DNA from: Paracoccus aestuarii
Lineage (GTDB): Bacteria; Pseudomonadota; Alphaproteobacteria; Rhodobacterales; Rhodobacteraceae
Direction: 5' to 3'
Assembly: GCF_028553885.1 (NCBI RefSeq)
Contig: NZ_CP067169.1
Location: forward strand, 2,653,001 to 2,717,000
DNA: 64,000 bases
The notes under the pieces are model-generated. The model was given only the letters and a program-made list of their open reading frames with translations, was not told the DNA's origin and did no database searches. Of the stretch, positions 1 through 9,754 are shown one piece after another. Made by a program: the position numbers and the translations under genes. The stretch's first letter is position 1, and every line of letters starts with the position of its first letter.

Positions 1-21
1 CGGGCGGTCAAGGATCACTAG
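1..21 (+). CDS. possible 3' end of an upstream gene (partial)
   Basis: The first 21 bases read in frame 1 as RAVKDH followed by TAG. A tail of this kind would fit a ComF-type phosphoribosyltransferase, which I recall lying just before grxC in related genomes, but six residues cannot prove identity. The remainder lies outside the window. Confidence 0.25.
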   Translation, partial: RAVKDH

Positions 22-52
22 ATAGGGCGCTGACCCCAAGACGTGAGGACCG

Positions 53-313
53 ATGACCGTTCAGATCTACACCACCCGCACCTGCCCCTTCTGCATCCGC
101 GCCAAGGACCTTCTGGACCGCAAGGGCGTCAGCTATGACGAGATCGACGTCGGCGCCGACCCGTCCCTGCGCTCGCGCATGACGCAGCGCGCCGGAGGCA
201 GCCGGACCGTGCCCCAGATCTTCGTGGGCCAGACCCATGTGGGGGGCTGCGACGACCTCTATGCGCTGGAACGGGCGGGAAAGCTGGACCCGCTGCTGAA
301 GGGCGCCGCCTGA
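53..313 (+). CDS. grxC: glutaredoxin 3
   Basis: An 86-residue cytosolic dithiol glutaredoxin, full length for the GrxC family, which reduces protein disulfides and mixed glutathione disulfides at the expense of glutathione. The active site CPFC is at residues 11-14, the cis-proline motif TVP at 52-54 and the glutathione-binding GGCDDL stretch at 64-69. Its TGA shares one base with the ATG of the next gene (TGATG), so the two are almost certainly co-transcribed and translationally coupled. The start is preceded by a GAGG-containing ribosome site (gtgaggaccg). Confidence 0.93.
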   Translation: MTVQIYTTRTCPFCIRAKDLLDRKGVSYDEIDVGADPSLRSRMTQRAGGSRTVPQIFVGQTHVGGCDDLYALERAGKLDPLLKGAA

Positions 314-1197
314 TGGCGGGCGCGTCGCTGACGGCCGGGCTGGTTCAGCTGACCGTCGGCGACGACCCGCGGGCGAACCTGCCCGCGACCACCGCCCTGA
401 TCCGCGAGGCCGCGGGCCGGGGCGCCACCCTGATCCTGACGCCCGAGGCCACGAACATCCTGTCGCCCGACCGCGCCCATCAGGCCCGCATGCTGATGCG
501 TCAGGACGACGATCCGACCCTGGCCGCCCTGCGTGCGCTGGCGGCGGAGCTGGGGATCTGGCTGCAGATCGGCTCGCTGGCCTTGGCGACCGGGGATGAG
601 GATGGGCGATTCGCCAATCGCGGCTTCCTGATCGCCCCGGACGGCGCAATCGCGGCGCGATACGACAAGCTGCACATGTTCGACGTGGCGCTGGATCACG
701 GCCAGACCTTTCGCGAAAGCGCCGCCTACCGCCCCGGCGACCGGGCGGTGCTGGCGCGGGCGGGGATGGTGCCCCTGGGCCTCAGCATCTGCTATGACCT
801 GCGCTTTCCGGCGCTTTATCGGCGGCTGGCGCAGGCGGGGGCGCGGGTGCTGACCGTCCCCTCGGCCTTTCACCCCCAGACCGGCGCCGCCCATTGGGAG
901 GTGCTGCTGCGCGCCCGCGCGATCGAGACGGGGTGCTTCGTGCTGGCCGCCGCGCAATGCGGCACCCATCCCGCCCCGCACAGCCCCGACCGCCCGCCCC
1001 GGCGCAGCCATGGCCACAGCCTGGCGGTGGACCCTTGGGGCCGGGTCCTGGCCGATGGCGGATCCGCGCCCGGCGTGGTCATTGTTTCCCTTGACCTTTC
1101 GGCGGTGGATGAGGCACGGTCCCGCATCCCCTCGCTGACCCATGACCGCCCCTTCCGGGGCCCGGAGACCGATGACCGACCGCGCGACATTTCCTGA
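313..1197 (+). CDS. carbon-nitrogen hydrolase (nitrilase superfamily, omega-amidase/Nit-like)
   Basis: A 294-residue nitrilase-superfamily hydrolase. The Glu-Lys-Cys triad is visible as E45 (LTPEATN), K119 (YDKLHMF) and C160 (LSICYDLRFP). The length and the YDKLHMFD and CYDLRFP signatures match the Nit1/Nit2 group, which cleaves deaminated glutathione or omega-amides such as alpha-ketoglutaramate. Placement right after glutaredoxin is compatible with a glutathione-repair role, but that is inferred from context. The last 26 bases overlap the probable start of the MarR gene. Confidence 0.88.
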   Translation: MAGASLTAGLVQLTVGDDPRANLPATTALIREAAGRGATLILTPEATNILSPDRAHQARMLMRQDDDPTLAALRALAAELGIWLQIGSLALATGDEDGRFANRGFLIAPDGAIAARYDKLHMFDVALDHGQTFRESAAYRPGDRAVLARAGMVPLGLSICYDLRFPALYRRLAQAGARVLTVPSAFHPQTGAAHWEVLLRARAIETGCFVLAAAQCGTHPAPHSPDRPPRRSHGHSLAVDPWGRVLADGGSAPGVVIVSLDLSAVDEARSRIPSLTHDRPFRGPETDDRPRDIS

Positions 1198-1681
1198 CGG
1201 CCCCGAGGCGGCACCGGACAGCATGGCCGGAGGCCGGTCGCCCGACCGCCTGGCCGCCAGCCTGTTCGCCGAGGTGCTGATCACCGAACAGCTGTCGCGC
1301 AACCTGATCCAGAAGGCCCTGCCCAAGGGGATGCAGATCTCGCATTTCTCGGTGCTGAACCTCTTGGCCCATGTGAACGAGGAACGCACCCCGGCCCAGC
1401 TGGCCGATGCCTTCCACGTCACCCGCGGCGCGATGACCAACACGCTGTCGCGGCTGGAATGGGCGGGGCATGTGCATATCCGCCCCGATTGGGACGATGC
1501 GCGGCGCAAGTTCGTGTCGATCAGCACGGCGGGGCGGGCGGCGCGCGATCAGGCCATATCGGCCTTCATGCCGCTGATCACCGGCGTGGTGCGCGACATC
1601 GGCGCCGACCGGGTGCGCGGCGCCCTGCCTGTCCTGCGCGAGCTGCGCCAGCGGCTGGAGGCCGACCCGCCCCGCGACTGA
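1172..1681 (+). CDS. MarR family transcriptional regulator
   Basis: A 169-residue winged-helix regulator of the MarR family. After a short variable N-terminus, residues about 40-110 hold the helix-turn-helix and wing (TPAQLADAFHVTRGAMTNTLSRLE, then a basic wing with DDARRKFV). MarR proteins act as dimeric repressors, often released by small phenolic ligands. I chose the ATG at 1172 rather than 1142 because the extra ten residues are read inside the previous gene and look unconserved; either start overlaps the hydrolase. The ligand and targets cannot be read from the sequence. Confidence 0.82.
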   Translation: MTDRATFPDGPEAAPDSMAGGRSPDRLAASLFAEVLITEQLSRNLIQKALPKGMQISHFSVLNLLAHVNEERTPAQLADAFHVTRGAMTNTLSRLEWAGHVHIRPDWDDARRKFVSISTAGRAARDQAISAFMPLITGVVRDIGADRVRGALPVLRELRQRLEADPPRD

Positions 1682-1684
1682 GGC

Positions 1685-2413
1685 TCAGTTCCGCGCCGTC
1701 ATGATGTAGTTCACCGCCAGGTCCCGATCCGACAGCCGCCAGCTGCGCGCGATGGGGTTGAAGACCATGCCCTTGCGATCCGCCAGGATCAGGCCGGCGG
1801 CATGGACCTTGGCCGTCAGCTCGTCCGGGGTCAGGAAGCGGTTCCAGTCATGCGTGCCCCGCGGCAGCCAGCCCAGGACGTATTCCGCCCCGATGATCGC
1901 CGCGCCGAAGCTGCGGATGGTGCGGTTCAGCGTCGACAGGATCAACAGCCCCCCCGGGCGCAGCAGCGCCGCGCAGGTGGCCACGAAATCGGCCGGGTCG
2001 GCCACATGCTCGACGATCTCCAGCGCCAGGACCACGTCGAAGCCCTCGCCCGCCTCGACCAAGGCCTCGGCCGTGGTCGCGCGATAGTCGATCTCCAGCC
2101 CCAGCTGTTCGGCATGGGCGCGTGCGACGCCGATATTCACCTCGGTCGCATCCGCCCCGGTCACCTGCGCCCCGAGCCGCGCCATCGGTTCCGCGACCAG
2201 CCCGCCGCCGCAGCCGATATCCAGCACCCGCAGCCCCGCAAATGGGCGCAGCCCGCGCCGGTCGCGCCCGAATTCCACCGCGATCTGGTCGGCGATGTAG
2301 TCCAGCCGCAGCGGGTTCATCTGGTGCAGCGGGCGGAACTTGCCCGCAGGGTCCCACCATTCGGCGGCCATGGCCTCGAACTTGGCGATCTCGGATTGAT
2401 CGATGCTGCGCAT
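1685..2413 (-). CDS. ubiG: ubiquinone biosynthesis O-methyltransferase
   Basis: A 242-residue class I SAM-dependent methyltransferase catalysing the two O-methylations of ubiquinone biosynthesis (polyprenyl-dihydroxybenzene and demethylubiquinol). The SAM-binding motif VLDIGCGGG is at residues 63-71 and the family N-terminus [19 protein letters not shown] is characteristic, as is the STLNRT motif after the core. Length is normal. It converges with the MarR gene (3 bp apart) and diverges from pip with only 47 bp between. Confidence 0.95.
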   Translation of the reverse strand: MRSIDQSEIAKFEAMAAEWWDPAGKFRPLHQMNPLRLDYIADQIAVEFGRDRRGLRPFAGLRVLDIGCGGGLVAEPMARLGAQVTGADATEVNIGVARAHAEQLGLEIDYRATTAEALVEAGEGFDVVLALEIVEHVADPADFVATCAALLRPGGLLILSTLNRTIRSFGAAIIGAEYVLGWLPRGTHDWNRFLTPDELTAKVHAAGLILADRKGMVFNPIARSWRLSDRDLAVNYIMTARN

Positions 2414-2448
2414 GGGCGGTCCTTCTGGCGGGCGGCGTCATCAGCACT

Positions 2449-2454
2449 TATAGT
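2449..2454 (+). promoter_or_regulatory. candidate -10 box for a leaderless pip transcript
   Basis: TATAGT lies so that initiation seven bases downstream would fall on the A of the pip start codon at 2461. No Shine-Dalgarno-like sequence is visible before that ATG. No good -35 box is seen. Confidence 0.35.
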
Positions 2455-2460
2455 AAAGTC

Positions 2461-3453
2461 ATGGACCGATTGGCAGGACAAATCACCGCGGCACATGGCC
2501 GCCTCCACCCGGCGGCCGAGCCCTTCGACCGCCACATGATCGACGTGGGTGACGGCCATGTCCTCTATGTCGAGGAATGCGGCAATCCGCGCGGGCGGCC
2601 CGTGCTGGTGCTGCATGGCGGGCCCGGCGGCGGGTGCAGCCCCTATATGCGGCGCTTCTTCGACCCCGACCATTACCGGGTGATCCTGTTCGATCAGCGC
2701 GGCTGCGGGCGGTCGCGCCCGACCGCGTCGGTCACCGCCAACACCACCCCGCATCTGATCGCCGATATCGAGACGATCCGCCGCCGCCTCGGGATCGACC
2801 GCTGGCTGCTCTTCGGGGGCAGCTGGGGGGCGACGCTGGCCCTGGCCTATGCCGAGGCCCATCCCGATCACGCGACCGGGCTGATCCTGCGCGGCGTCTT
2901 TCTGGGCACCCGGGCCGAACTGGACTGGTTCTATGGCGGCGGCGCGGCGCGGTTCTTTCCCGATCTGTGGGCGCGGTTCCAGGACCCCATCCCCGAAGCC
3001 GAGCGCCATGACATGATCGGCGCCTATCACGCGCGCCTTTTTGACGACGATCCCGGGCGGCAGGCACGCTATGCCCAGCCCTGGCTGATGTGGGAGAACG
3101 CGCTGGCGGGCCTGCAATCGGCCGCGGTCAGCCATGCGCCCCCCGATTACGCCCGCGCCTTCGCCAGGCTCGAGAATCACTATTTCAGCCATGGCTGCTT
3201 TCTGGACGAGGGCCAGCTGCTGCGCGACCGCCACCGCATCGCGCATCTGCCCGCGATCATCGTGCAGGGCCGCTATGACATGGTCTGCCCCCCGGCCAGC
3301 GCCCATGCCCTGGCGCAGGGCTGGCCGGGATGCGACCTGCGGCTGGTGCCCGCCTCGGGCCATGCGCTCTCCGAACCCCGCATCACCGCCGAACTGGTCG
3401 CGGTGATGGATTCGATCCGCGACGAGGATCGTGCCCGAAAGGCCCGCCGATGA
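2461..3453 (+). CDS. pip: prolyl aminopeptidase (proline iminopeptidase)
   Basis: A 330-residue alpha/beta hydrolase that removes N-terminal proline from peptides in the cytosol. The oxyanion motif HGGPGGG is at residues 52-58, DQRGCGRS follows at 78-85, the nucleophile elbow GGSWGA has Ser121, and the Asp (GRYDMVCP) and His (ASGHALSEP) of the triad are near the C-terminus. An open frame continues upstream through the antisense of ubiG, but the family N-terminus and the divergent promoter space support the ATG at 2461. The stop overlaps tspO by four bases (ATGA). Confidence 0.93.
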   Translation: MDRLAGQITAAHGRLHPAAEPFDRHMIDVGDGHVLYVEECGNPRGRPVLVLHGGPGGGCSPYMRRFFDPDHYRVILFDQRGCGRSRPTASVTANTTPHLIADIETIRRRLGIDRWLLFGGSWGATLALAYAEAHPDHATGLILRGVFLGTRAELDWFYGGGAARFFPDLWARFQDPIPEAERHDMIGAYHARLFDDDPGRQARYAQPWLMWENALAGLQSAAVSHAPPDYARAFARLENHYFSHGCFLDEGQLLRDRHRIAHLPAIIVQGRYDMVCPPASAHALAQGWPGCDLRLVPASGHALSEPRITAELVAVMDSIRDEDRARKARR

Positions 3454-3914
3454 CCTTCGATCTGCTGATGATCTTTCTGCTGGCCAGCGCCGCCGCCGCG
3501 GCGACCGGCATCATCTTTCGCCCCGGCGCGTGGTATGACGCGCTGCGAAAGCCTGCCTTCACCCCGCCCAAATGGGCCTTTCCGGTCGCCTGGTCCGCGA
3601 TCTACCTGCTGTCGGCGGTGGCGGCGGCGCGGGTGGCCACCCTGCCCGGCGCGGGCATGGCCTTGGCGCTGTGGTCGGCCCAGATCGCGCTGAACACGCT
3701 CTGGACGCCGGTCTTCTTCGGCGCGCGCCAGATCGCCCTGGGGATGGTCGTGATCCTGACGCTGCTGGTGACGGTCGCGTCGATGATCGTGGCCTTCTGG
3801 CAGCTGGACTGGCGGTCCGCGCTGCTGCTGCTGCCCTATCTGGCTTGGCTGGTGGTGGCCGCGGGGCTGAACTGGCGCATCTGGCGCGACAATCCCGGGG
3901 CGGCGGGCCGCTGA
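3450..3914 (+). CDS. tspO: TspO/MBR family tryptophan-rich sensory protein
   Basis: A 154-residue integral membrane protein with five hydrophobic helices, as expected for TspO (also CrtK). The conserved blocks are PAFTPPKWAFPVAWSAIY after helix 1 and LNTLWTPVFF in helix 3. TspO binds tetrapyrroles and sterol-like ligands, and in Rhodobacter it modulates photosynthesis gene expression in response to oxygen. No photosynthesis or carotenoid genes occur nearby, so its role here is open. It is coupled to pip through ATGA. Confidence 0.9.
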   Translation: MTFDLLMIFLLASAAAAATGIIFRPGAWYDALRKPAFTPPKWAFPVAWSAIYLLSAVAAARVATLPGAGMALALWSAQIALNTLWTPVFFGARQIALGMVVILTLLVTVASMIVAFWQLDWRSALLLLPYLAWLVVAAGLNWRIWRDNPGAAGR

Positions 3915-3919
3915 TGGGC

Positions 3920-3948
3920 TTGCAATCGGGCGGGGTTGCGGCTATATC
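3920..3948 (+). promoter_or_regulatory. sigma70-type promoter for rimP-nusA-infB
   Basis: TTGCAA (3920-3925), a 17-base spacer, and TATATC (3943-3948). The same box design, TTGCAA-N17-TATATA, lies before accA. Transcription would start near 3955, giving a leader of about 88 bases before rimP. Confidence 0.6.
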
Positions 3949-4000
3949 CCCGTCAACAGCGGTGCAGGCGTCCAAACCCTGCCCACCGGAACATCCGCAT

Positions 4001-4024
4001 GGGGCCCGCTGACGGCCCCTTTTT
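4001..4024 (+). terminator. terminator-like hairpin in the rimP leader
   Basis: GGGGCC (4001-4006) pairs with GGCCCC (4014-4019) around a 7-base loop and is followed by five T residues. It lies downstream of the candidate promoter and 18 bases before the rimP ATG, so it could end tspO transcripts, attenuate the rimP operon, or both. A smaller hairpin (GCAGG 3964-3968 with CCTGC 3978-3982) precedes it. Confidence 0.6.
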
Positions 4025-4042
4025 CATGTCCGAAAGGATCCC

Positions 4043-4717
4043 ATGTCCGACGATCTGCACGAACCCGGCCTTCCCGAACCCGGCACGCCGACCGCGGCCA
4101 CGTCCACCAACGACCTGATCGCGAAGACCGCCATCGACCGCCGCCTGGCCGAGATCATCACCCCGGTGATCGAGGATCTGGGCTATGAGCTGGTGCGCAT
4201 CCGCCTGCAGGGCGGCAAGACCGCGACGCTGCAGATCATGGCCGACCGGCCCGATGGCGGCATCAACGTGGACGATTGCGCCGACATCTCGACCGCGGTC
4301 AGCGCCACGCTGGATGTCGAGGATCCGATCACCGACAATTACCATCTGGAGGTCAGCAGCCCCGGCATCGACCGGCCGCTGACCCGGATCAAGGATTTCG
4401 TGACCTTCGAGGGCTACGAGGCCCGCATCGACTTGGGCCAGCCCATCGACGGGCGCAAGCGCTTCAAGGGCATCCTGGCCGGCGTCGAGGGCGAGGAGAT
4501 CCTGATCAATATCGAGGACCAGGGTCAGACCCACACGATCGGCCTGCATTTCGACCTGCTGGCGGATGCGAAACTGGTCCTGACGGACGAGCTGATCCGC
4601 GAAATGCTGCGTCAGAAGAAGGAAGCCGGGGTCGAGATCGACAACCTGGACGAAACCGCCTTCGACGCGATCGAAACCGATGATGACGGCGCCACCGCCG
4701 CAGAACCCAAGGAGTGA
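4043..4717 (+). CDS. rimP: ribosome maturation factor RimP
   Basis: A 224-residue factor for 30S subunit maturation, slightly longer than the usual 150-200 residues because of N- and C-terminal tails. The core from about residue 30 shows the family blocks [31 protein letters not shown] and [14 protein letters not shown]. It heads the classic rimP-nusA-ylxR-infB cluster, with nusA starting 3 bp after its stop. An AAAGGA ribosome site lies just upstream of the ATG. The C-terminal tail is acidic. Confidence 0.95.
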   Translation: MSDDLHEPGLPEPGTPTAATSTNDLIAKTAIDRRLAEIITPVIEDLGYELVRIRLQGGKTATLQIMADRPDGGINVDDCADISTAVSATLDVEDPITDNYHLEVSSPGIDRPLTRIKDFVTFEGYEARIDLGQPIDGRKRFKGILAGVEGEEILINIEDQGQTHTIGLHFDLLADAKLVLTDELIREMLRQKKEAGVEIDNLDETAFDAIETDDDGATAAEPKE

Positions 4718-4720
4718 GCG

Positions 4721-6400
4721 ATGGCGATCACCTCTGCCAACCAGCTTGAACTGTTGCAGACGGCCGAGGCCGTCGCCCGCGAGAAGATGATCGAGCCCGA
4801 GCTGGTCATCGAGGCGATGGAGGACAGCCTGGCCCGCGCCGCCAAGTCCCGCTACGGCGCGGAGATGGACATCCGGGTCAAGATCGACCGCAAGACCGGC
4901 AACGCCACCTTCACCCGCGTCCGCACCGTGGTCGAGGACGAGGCGCTGGAGAATTACCAGGCCGAATTCACCGCCGAACAGGCCAAGCCCTATTTCGAAC
5001 GCCAGCGCGACCCGGCCAATGCCTGGATCCGCGACGGCCAGCGCGTCGAGGATTTCGCCGGCGCCCCGCAGGTCGGCGACACGTTCCAGGAACAGGTCCC
5101 GCCCGTGGAACTGGGCCGCATCGCCGCCCAATCGGCCAAGCAGGTCATCCTGCAGCGCGTCCGCGAGGCCGAGCGCGACCGGCAATACGAGGAATTCAAG
5201 GACCGCGCCGGCAGCATCATCAACGGCGTCGTCAAGCGCGAGGAATACGGCAACATCATCGTCGATGTGGGCCGGGGCGAGGCGATCCTGCGCCGCAACG
5301 AGAAGATCGGCCGCGAAAGCTATCGCCCGAACGACCGCATCCGCGCCTATGTCAAGGATGTGCGCCGCGAGACCCGCGGGCCCCAGATCTTCCTGTCGCG
5401 CACCGATCCGCAGTTCATGGCCGAGCTGTTCAAGATGGAGGTCCCCGAGATCTACGAGGGCACCATCGAGATCAAGGCCGTGGCCCGCGATCCCGGCTCG
5501 CGCGCCAAGATCGCCGTGATCAGCTATGACAGCAGCATCGACCCGGTCGGCGCCTGCGTCGGCATGCGCGGCAGCCGCGTCCAGGCCGTCGTCGGCGAAT
5601 TGCAGGGCGAAAAGATCGACATCATCCCCTGGAACGAGGATCAGGCCACCTTCCTGGTGAACGCCCTGCAGCCCGCCGAGGTCAGCAAGGTCGTCTTCGA
5701 CGAGGAGGCCAACAAGATCGAGGTGGTCGTCCCCGACGAGCAGCTGTCCCTGGCCATCGGCCGTCGCGGCCAGAACGTGCGCCTGGCCAGCCAGCTGACC
5801 GGTCTGGACATCGACATCCTGACCGACGAGGAGGAATCCAAGCGCCGTCAGGCCGAGTTCAACACCCGCACCGCGCTCTTCATGGAGACGCTGGACCTGG
5901 ACGAGTTCTTCGCCCAGCTGCTGGTGGCCGAGGGCTTCACCAATCTCGAAGAGGTCGCCTATGTCGACCAGGACGAGCTGCTGTCGATCGACGGCGTGGA
6001 CGAGGACACCGCGGCCGAATTGCAGGCCCGCGCCCGCGACGTGCTGGAGGCCAAGAACAAGGCCGCCCTGGACGCCGCGCGCGAGTTGGGCGCCGAGGAC
6101 AGCCTCATTGAATTCGAGGGCCTGACCCCCCAGATGGTGGAGGCCCTGGCCAAGGACGGCATCAAGACGCTGGAAGATTTCGCCACCTGCGCGGATTGGG
6201 AACTGGCCGGCGGCTGGACCACCGCGAACGGCCAGCGCGTCAAGGATGACGGCCTGCTGGAACCCCACGGCGTCACGCTGGAGGACGCGCAGACCATGGT
6301 CATGACCGCCCGCGTCCTTCTGGGCTGGGTCGATCCGACCGAGATGGACGGCGCCGAGGACGAGCCGGAGCTGGATGACAACGAGGAGGCCGGGGACTGA
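4721..6400 (+). CDS. nusA: transcription termination/antitermination factor NusA
   Basis: A 559-residue RNA polymerase-binding factor controlling pausing, termination and antitermination. It has an N-terminal RNAP-binding domain, an S1 domain at about 140-205 ([21 protein letters not shown]), two KH domains ([37 protein letters not shown]) and a C-terminal extension with helix-hairpin-helix repeats ([19 protein letters not shown]) ending in a very acidic tail, typical of alphaproteobacteria. Its end overlaps an alternative upstream start of ylxR. Confidence 0.97.
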   Translation: MAITSANQLELLQTAEAVAREKMIEPELVIEAMEDSLARAAKSRYGAEMDIRVKIDRKTGNATFTRVRTVVEDEALENYQAEFTAEQAKPYFERQRDPANAWIRDGQRVEDFAGAPQVGDTFQEQVPPVELGRIAAQSAKQVILQRVREAERDRQYEEFKDRAGSIINGVVKREEYGNIIVDVGRGEAILRRNEKIGRESYRPNDRIRAYVKDVRRETRGPQIFLSRTDPQFMAELFKMEVPEIYEGTIEIKAVARDPGSRAKIAVISYDSSIDPVGACVGMRGSRVQAVVGELQGEKIDIIPWNEDQATFLVNALQPAEVSKVVFDEEANKIEVVVPDEQLSLAIGRRGQNVRLASQLTGLDIDILTDEEESKRRQAEFNTRTALFMETLDLDEFFAQLLVAEGFTNLEEVAYVDQDELLSIDGVDEDTAAELQARARDVLEAKNKAALDAARELGAEDSLIEFEGLTPQMVEALAKDGIKTLEDFATCADWELAGGWTTANGQRVKDDGLLEPHGVTLEDAQTMVMTARVLLGWVDPTEMDGAEDEPELDDNEEAGD

Positions 6401-6425
6401 CCCGGCCCCGGATCGGAGTGCGCGC

Positions 6426-7046
6426 TTGAGCCGTGGTGGACGTGACAAGGACCGGGACGACCCGGAACGCCGGTGCATCGCCACGGGCGAGGTGCAGCCC
6501 AAGCGGGGCCTGATCCGCTTCGTGATCGGGCCCGACGGCCAGGTCGCGCCCGACCTGGCGGAAAAGCTGCCCGGCCGGGGCATCTGGGTGGCGGCCGATC
6601 CGGCCGCCCTTCAGAAGGCGGTGGCGAAGAACCTGTTCTCGCGCGCCGCGCGCCAGCAGGTGCAGGTCGATCCCGACCTGCCCGGGCTGGTCGAACAGGG
6701 CATCGCGCGGCGGCTGATCGACCTGGTCTCGCTGACCCGGAAATCGGGCCGCGCGGTGGCCGGGTTCGAAAAGGTCAAGGGCTGGCTGGCCGAAGGCCGG
6801 GCCAAGGTCCTGCTGCAGGCCAGCGACGGGTCGGAACGCGGCAAGGGCAAGCTGTGGACGCCCACCGGCGGGCGCTGGTTCGGCTGCCTGACGGCATCGG
6901 AATTGGGTTTGTCCTTTGGGCGAGATCATGTCATACACGGCGCGCTTGCGAAGGGTGGCCTGACGGACAAGGTAATCTTGGAAGCTGCCAGACTGACGGG
7001 TCTGCGCGGGCATGACGACGGCAATACGGCCGTCGGGAAGGAATGA
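6426..7046 (+). CDS. ylxR: YlxR/L7Ae-like RNA-binding protein
   Basis: A 206-residue protein joining an N-terminal YlxR (DUF448) domain, with the signature RRCIATGE and RGIWVAAD, to a C-terminal L7Ae-like domain, an arrangement common in alphaproteobacteria between nusA and infB. It is probably a nucleoid- or RNA-binding regulator. I chose the TTG at 6426: it has a GGAG ribosome site seven bases upstream and gives the family N-terminus [16 protein letters not shown]. An ATG at 6375 would overlap nusA by 26 bases with an unconserved extension. Its stop overlaps an ATG at 7043. Confidence 0.85.
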   Translation: MSRGGRDKDRDDPERRCIATGEVQPKRGLIRFVIGPDGQVAPDLAEKLPGRGIWVAADPAALQKAVAKNLFSRAARQQVQVDPDLPGLVEQGIARRLIDLVSLTRKSGRAVAGFEKVKGWLAEGRAKVLLQASDGSERGKGKLWTPTGGRWFGCLTASELGLSFGRDHVIHGALAKGGLTDKVILEAARLTGLRGHDDGNTAVGKE

Positions 7047-7054
7047 AGACGCAG

Positions 7055-9607
7055 ATGAGCGATAAAGACGGAAAACCCCCCCTGGGTCTCGGCGGCGCTG
7101 GCCGTTCGGGACAGGTCAAGCAGAGCTTCAGCCACGGACGCACCAAAAGCGTCGTCGTCGAGACCAAGCGCAAGCGCGTCGTGGTGCCCAAGGCCGCCAC
7201 GCCGATGACCGATGCCCAGAAAGAAAAGAACCCGCTGACCGCCCGCATGGCCGGCGACAGCTCCAAGCGGCCCGCCGGCATCTCGGATGCCGAGATGGAG
7301 CGCCGTCTGAAGGCCCTCGCCGCCGCCAAGGCGCGCGAGGCCGAGGACAATGCCCGCCGCGCGGCCGAGGAGAAGGCCCGCGAGGAGGAGCGCGAGCGCC
7401 GCCGCGCCGAGATCGAGGCCAAGGCCCGCGAGGAGCGCGAGCGCGAGGAGGCCCTGAAGGCCAAGGCGCTGGCCGAGGCGCAGGCCGCCCAGGACGCCGC
7501 CGACGAGGCCCGCCGCAAGGCCGAGCCGCGCCAGGAACGTCCCAAGCCCGCCGCCGCCGCCAAGCCCGCCGCCCCCGACCAGGCCGCGATCGAGGCCGCC
7601 GCCGCGCGCGCCGAGACCAAGGGCGTGTCCACCGGCGTGGCCCGCAAGCCCGATCGCGTGGCCGACCGTCCCGACCGCGACAAGGCCGGCAAGGGCAAGA
7701 CGGACGACAACCGCCGCGGCGGCAAGCTGTCGCTGAACCAGGCGCTGAACGGCGAAGGCGGCCGCCAGCGCAGCATGGCCGCGATGAAGCGCAAGCAGGA
7801 ACGCACCCGCCAGAAGGCGATGGGCCAGTCGGTCCGCGCCGAAAAGCAGGTCCGCGACGTCCAGCTGCCCGAGACGATCGTCGTGCAGGAACTGGCGAAC
7901 CGGATGAAGGAACGCGCCGCCGACGTGGTCAAGTCGCTGATGAAGATGGGCATGATGGTCTCCATGAACCAGCCCATCGACGCCGACACGGCCGAGCTGG
8001 TGATCGAGGAATTCGGCCATCGCGCCGTCCGCGTCAGCGATGCCGATGTGGAACAGGTCATCGACACCGTCGTCGACAAGGACGAGGACCTGCGTTCGCG
8101 CCCGCCGATCATCACGATCATGGGCCATGTGGACCACGGCAAGACCTCGCTCTTGGATGCGATCCGCAACGCCAATGTCGTCTCGGGCGAGGCCGGCGGC
8201 ATCACCCAGCATATCGGCGCCTATCAGGTGACGACGGAATCGGGTGCGGTCCTGTCCTTCCTGGACACGCCGGGCCACGCGGCCTTCACCTCGATGCGGG
8301 CCCGTGGCGCGCAGGTGACGGATATCGTGGTCCTGGTGGTCGCGGCCGATGACGCCGTGATGCCGCAGACGGTCGAGGCGATCAACCACGCCAAGGCCGC
8401 GAACGTGCCCATGATCGTGGCGATCAACAAGATCGACAAGCCCGCAGCCGACCCCCAGAAGGTCCGCACCGACTTGCTGCAGCACGAGGTGGTCGTCGAG
8501 GCCATGTCGGGCGAGGTTCAGGATGTCGAGGTCTCGGCCAAGACGGGCCTCGGTCTGGACGCCCTGCTGGAGGCCATCGCCCTGCAGGCCGAGATCCTGG
8601 AGCTGAAGGCCAACCCGAACCGGGCGGCCCAAGGCGCGGTGATCGAGGCACAGCTGGATGTGGGCCGCGGCCCCGTGGCCACCGTGCTGGTCCAGCACGG
8701 CACCCTGCGTCGCGGCGACATCTTCGTCGTGGGCGAGCAATGGGGCAAGGTCCGCGCGCTGATCAACGACAAGGGCGAGCGCGTCGAGGAGGCCGGTCCC
8801 TCGGTCCCCGTCGAGGTGCTGGGCCTGAACGGCACGCCCGAGGCCGGTGACGTGCTGAACGTGGTCGAGACCGAGGCCCAGGCCCGCGAGATCGCCGAGT
8901 TCCGCATCGCCCAGGCCAAGGACAAGCGCGCCGCCGCCGGTGCCGCCACCACGCTGGAACAGCTGATGGCCAAGGCCAAGGCAGATGTGAACGTGGCCGA
9001 ACTGCCCGTGGTCGTGAAGGCCGACGTGCAGGGTTCGGCCGAGGCGATCGTCCAGGCCCTGGAAAAGGTCGGCAATGACGAGGTCCGCGTGCGGGTCCTG
9101 CATTACGGCGTCGGCGCTATCACCGAATCCGATATCGGCCTGGCCGAGGCGTCGGGAGCGCCGGTGATCGGCTTCAACGTCCGTGCCAACGCGCCGGCCC
9201 GCAATGCTGCCAACCAGAAAGGGGTCGAGATCCGCTATTACTCGATCATCTATGACCTGGTGGACGACATCAAGGCGGCGGCCTCGGGGCTGCTGTCTGC
9301 CGAAGTGCGCGAGAACTTCATCGGCTATGCGTCGATCAAGGAGGTCTTCAAGGTCACCGGCGTCGGCAAGGTCGCGGGCTGTCTGGTCACCGAAGGCGTG
9401 GCGCGCCGTTCGGCGGGCGTGCGTCTGCTGCGCGACGACGTGGTGATCCACGAGGGCACGCTGAAGACGCTGAAGCGCTTCAAGGACGAGGTCAAGGAAG
9501 TGCAGTCCGGCCAGGAATGCGGCATGGCCTTCGAGAATTACGACGACATCCGCCCCGGCGACGTCATCGAGATCTTCGAGCGCGAGGAGGTCGAGCGCAC
9601 GCTCTGA
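7055..9607 (+). CDS. infB: translation initiation factor IF-2
   Basis: An 850-residue GTPase that brings fMet-tRNA to the 30S subunit. It has a short N-terminal IF2 motif, a long charged Ala/Glu/Arg-rich linker (about residues 80-260, likely helical), the G domain with GHVDHGKTS near 357, DTPGHAAF and NKID, then beta-barrel domains and the fMet-tRNA-binding C-terminus ending ERTL. An ATG at 7043 overlaps the previous stop, but AAGGA touches it directly; the same site is 12 bases before 7055, which also gives the usual [12 protein letters not shown] start. The choice is not certain. Confidence 0.95.
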   Translation: MSDKDGKPPLGLGGAGRSGQVKQSFSHGRTKSVVVETKRKRVVVPKAATPMTDAQKEKNPLTARMAGDSSKRPAGISDAEMERRLKALAAAKAREAEDNARRAAEEKAREEERERRRAEIEAKAREEREREEALKAKALAEAQAAQDAADEARRKAEPRQERPKPAAAAKPAAPDQAAIEAAAARAETKGVSTGVARKPDRVADRPDRDKAGKGKTDDNRRGGKLSLNQALNGEGGRQRSMAAMKRKQERTRQKAMGQSVRAEKQVRDVQLPETIVVQELANRMKERAADVVKSLMKMGMMVSMNQPIDADTAELVIEEFGHRAVRVSDADVEQVIDTVVDKDEDLRSRPPIITIMGHVDHGKTSLLDAIRNANVVSGEAGGITQHIGAYQVTTESGAVLSFLDTPGHAAFTSMRARGAQVTDIVVLVVAADDAVMPQTVEAINHAKAANVPMIVAINKIDKPAADPQKVRTDLLQHEVVVEAMSGEVQDVEVSAKTGLGLDALLEAIALQAEILELKANPNRAAQGAVIEAQLDVGRGPVATVLVQHGTLRRGDIFVVGEQWGKVRALINDKGERVEEAGPSVPVEVLGLNGTPEAGDVLNVVETEAQAREIAEFRIAQAKDKRAAAGAATTLEQLMAKAKADVNVAELPVVVKADVQGSAEAIVQALEKVGNDEVRVRVLHYGVGAITESDIGLAEASGAPVIGFNVRANAPARNAANQKGVEIRYYSIIYDLVDDIKAAASGLLSAEVRENFIGYASIKEVFKVTGVGKVAGCLVTEGVARRSAGVRLLRDDVVIHEGTLKTLKRFKDEVKEVQSGQECGMAFENYDDIRPGDVIEIFEREEVERTL

Positions 9608-9628
9608 CCCTCTCCGCGCCGCGAATCG

Positions 9629-9662
9629 AACCGGCCCCCGTCACCGCGGGGCCGGTTTTTTC
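9629..9662 (+). terminator. rho-independent terminator after infB
   Basis: AACCGGCCCC (9629-9638) and GGGGCCGGTT (9648-9657) form a perfect 10-bp stem with a 9-base loop, followed by a run of T to 9662. This ends the rimP-infB operon. Confidence 0.9.
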
Positions 9663-9687
9663 ATGCCCGATCGGTCCTGCGGGGGCT

Positions 9688-9738
9688 TTCGCGCCCGCCG
9701 GGCAGGGGCCTGCGGCCCCCACCGCGGCCGGGCGCGAA
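9688..9738. repeat. nested GC-rich inverted repeat between infB and fmt
   Basis: TTCGCGCCCG (9688-9697) is perfectly repeated in inverse as CGGGCGCGAA (9729-9738). An inner stem GGGGCC/GGCCCC (9705-9710, 9714-9719) lies within it. A further stem GGGGCGG/CCGCCCC abuts the fmt stop. It could fold as a branched structure or cruciform and may block read-through from fmt. Confidence 0.55.
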
Positions 9739-9754
9739 GGGGCGGTTCCCGCCC

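Noticed and set aside
3953..6583. Long minus-strand open frame of about 876 codons opposite rimP-nusA
   Set aside because: It is antisense to well-conserved genes; in high-GC DNA the complement of G/C-ending codons has few stops. Its composition is repetitive Gly/Leu/Asp/Ala and no motif is recognisable.
6926..9451. Minus-strand open frame of about 841 codons opposite infB
   Set aside because: Same cause: it mirrors the charged linker and G domain of IF-2 and has no family features.
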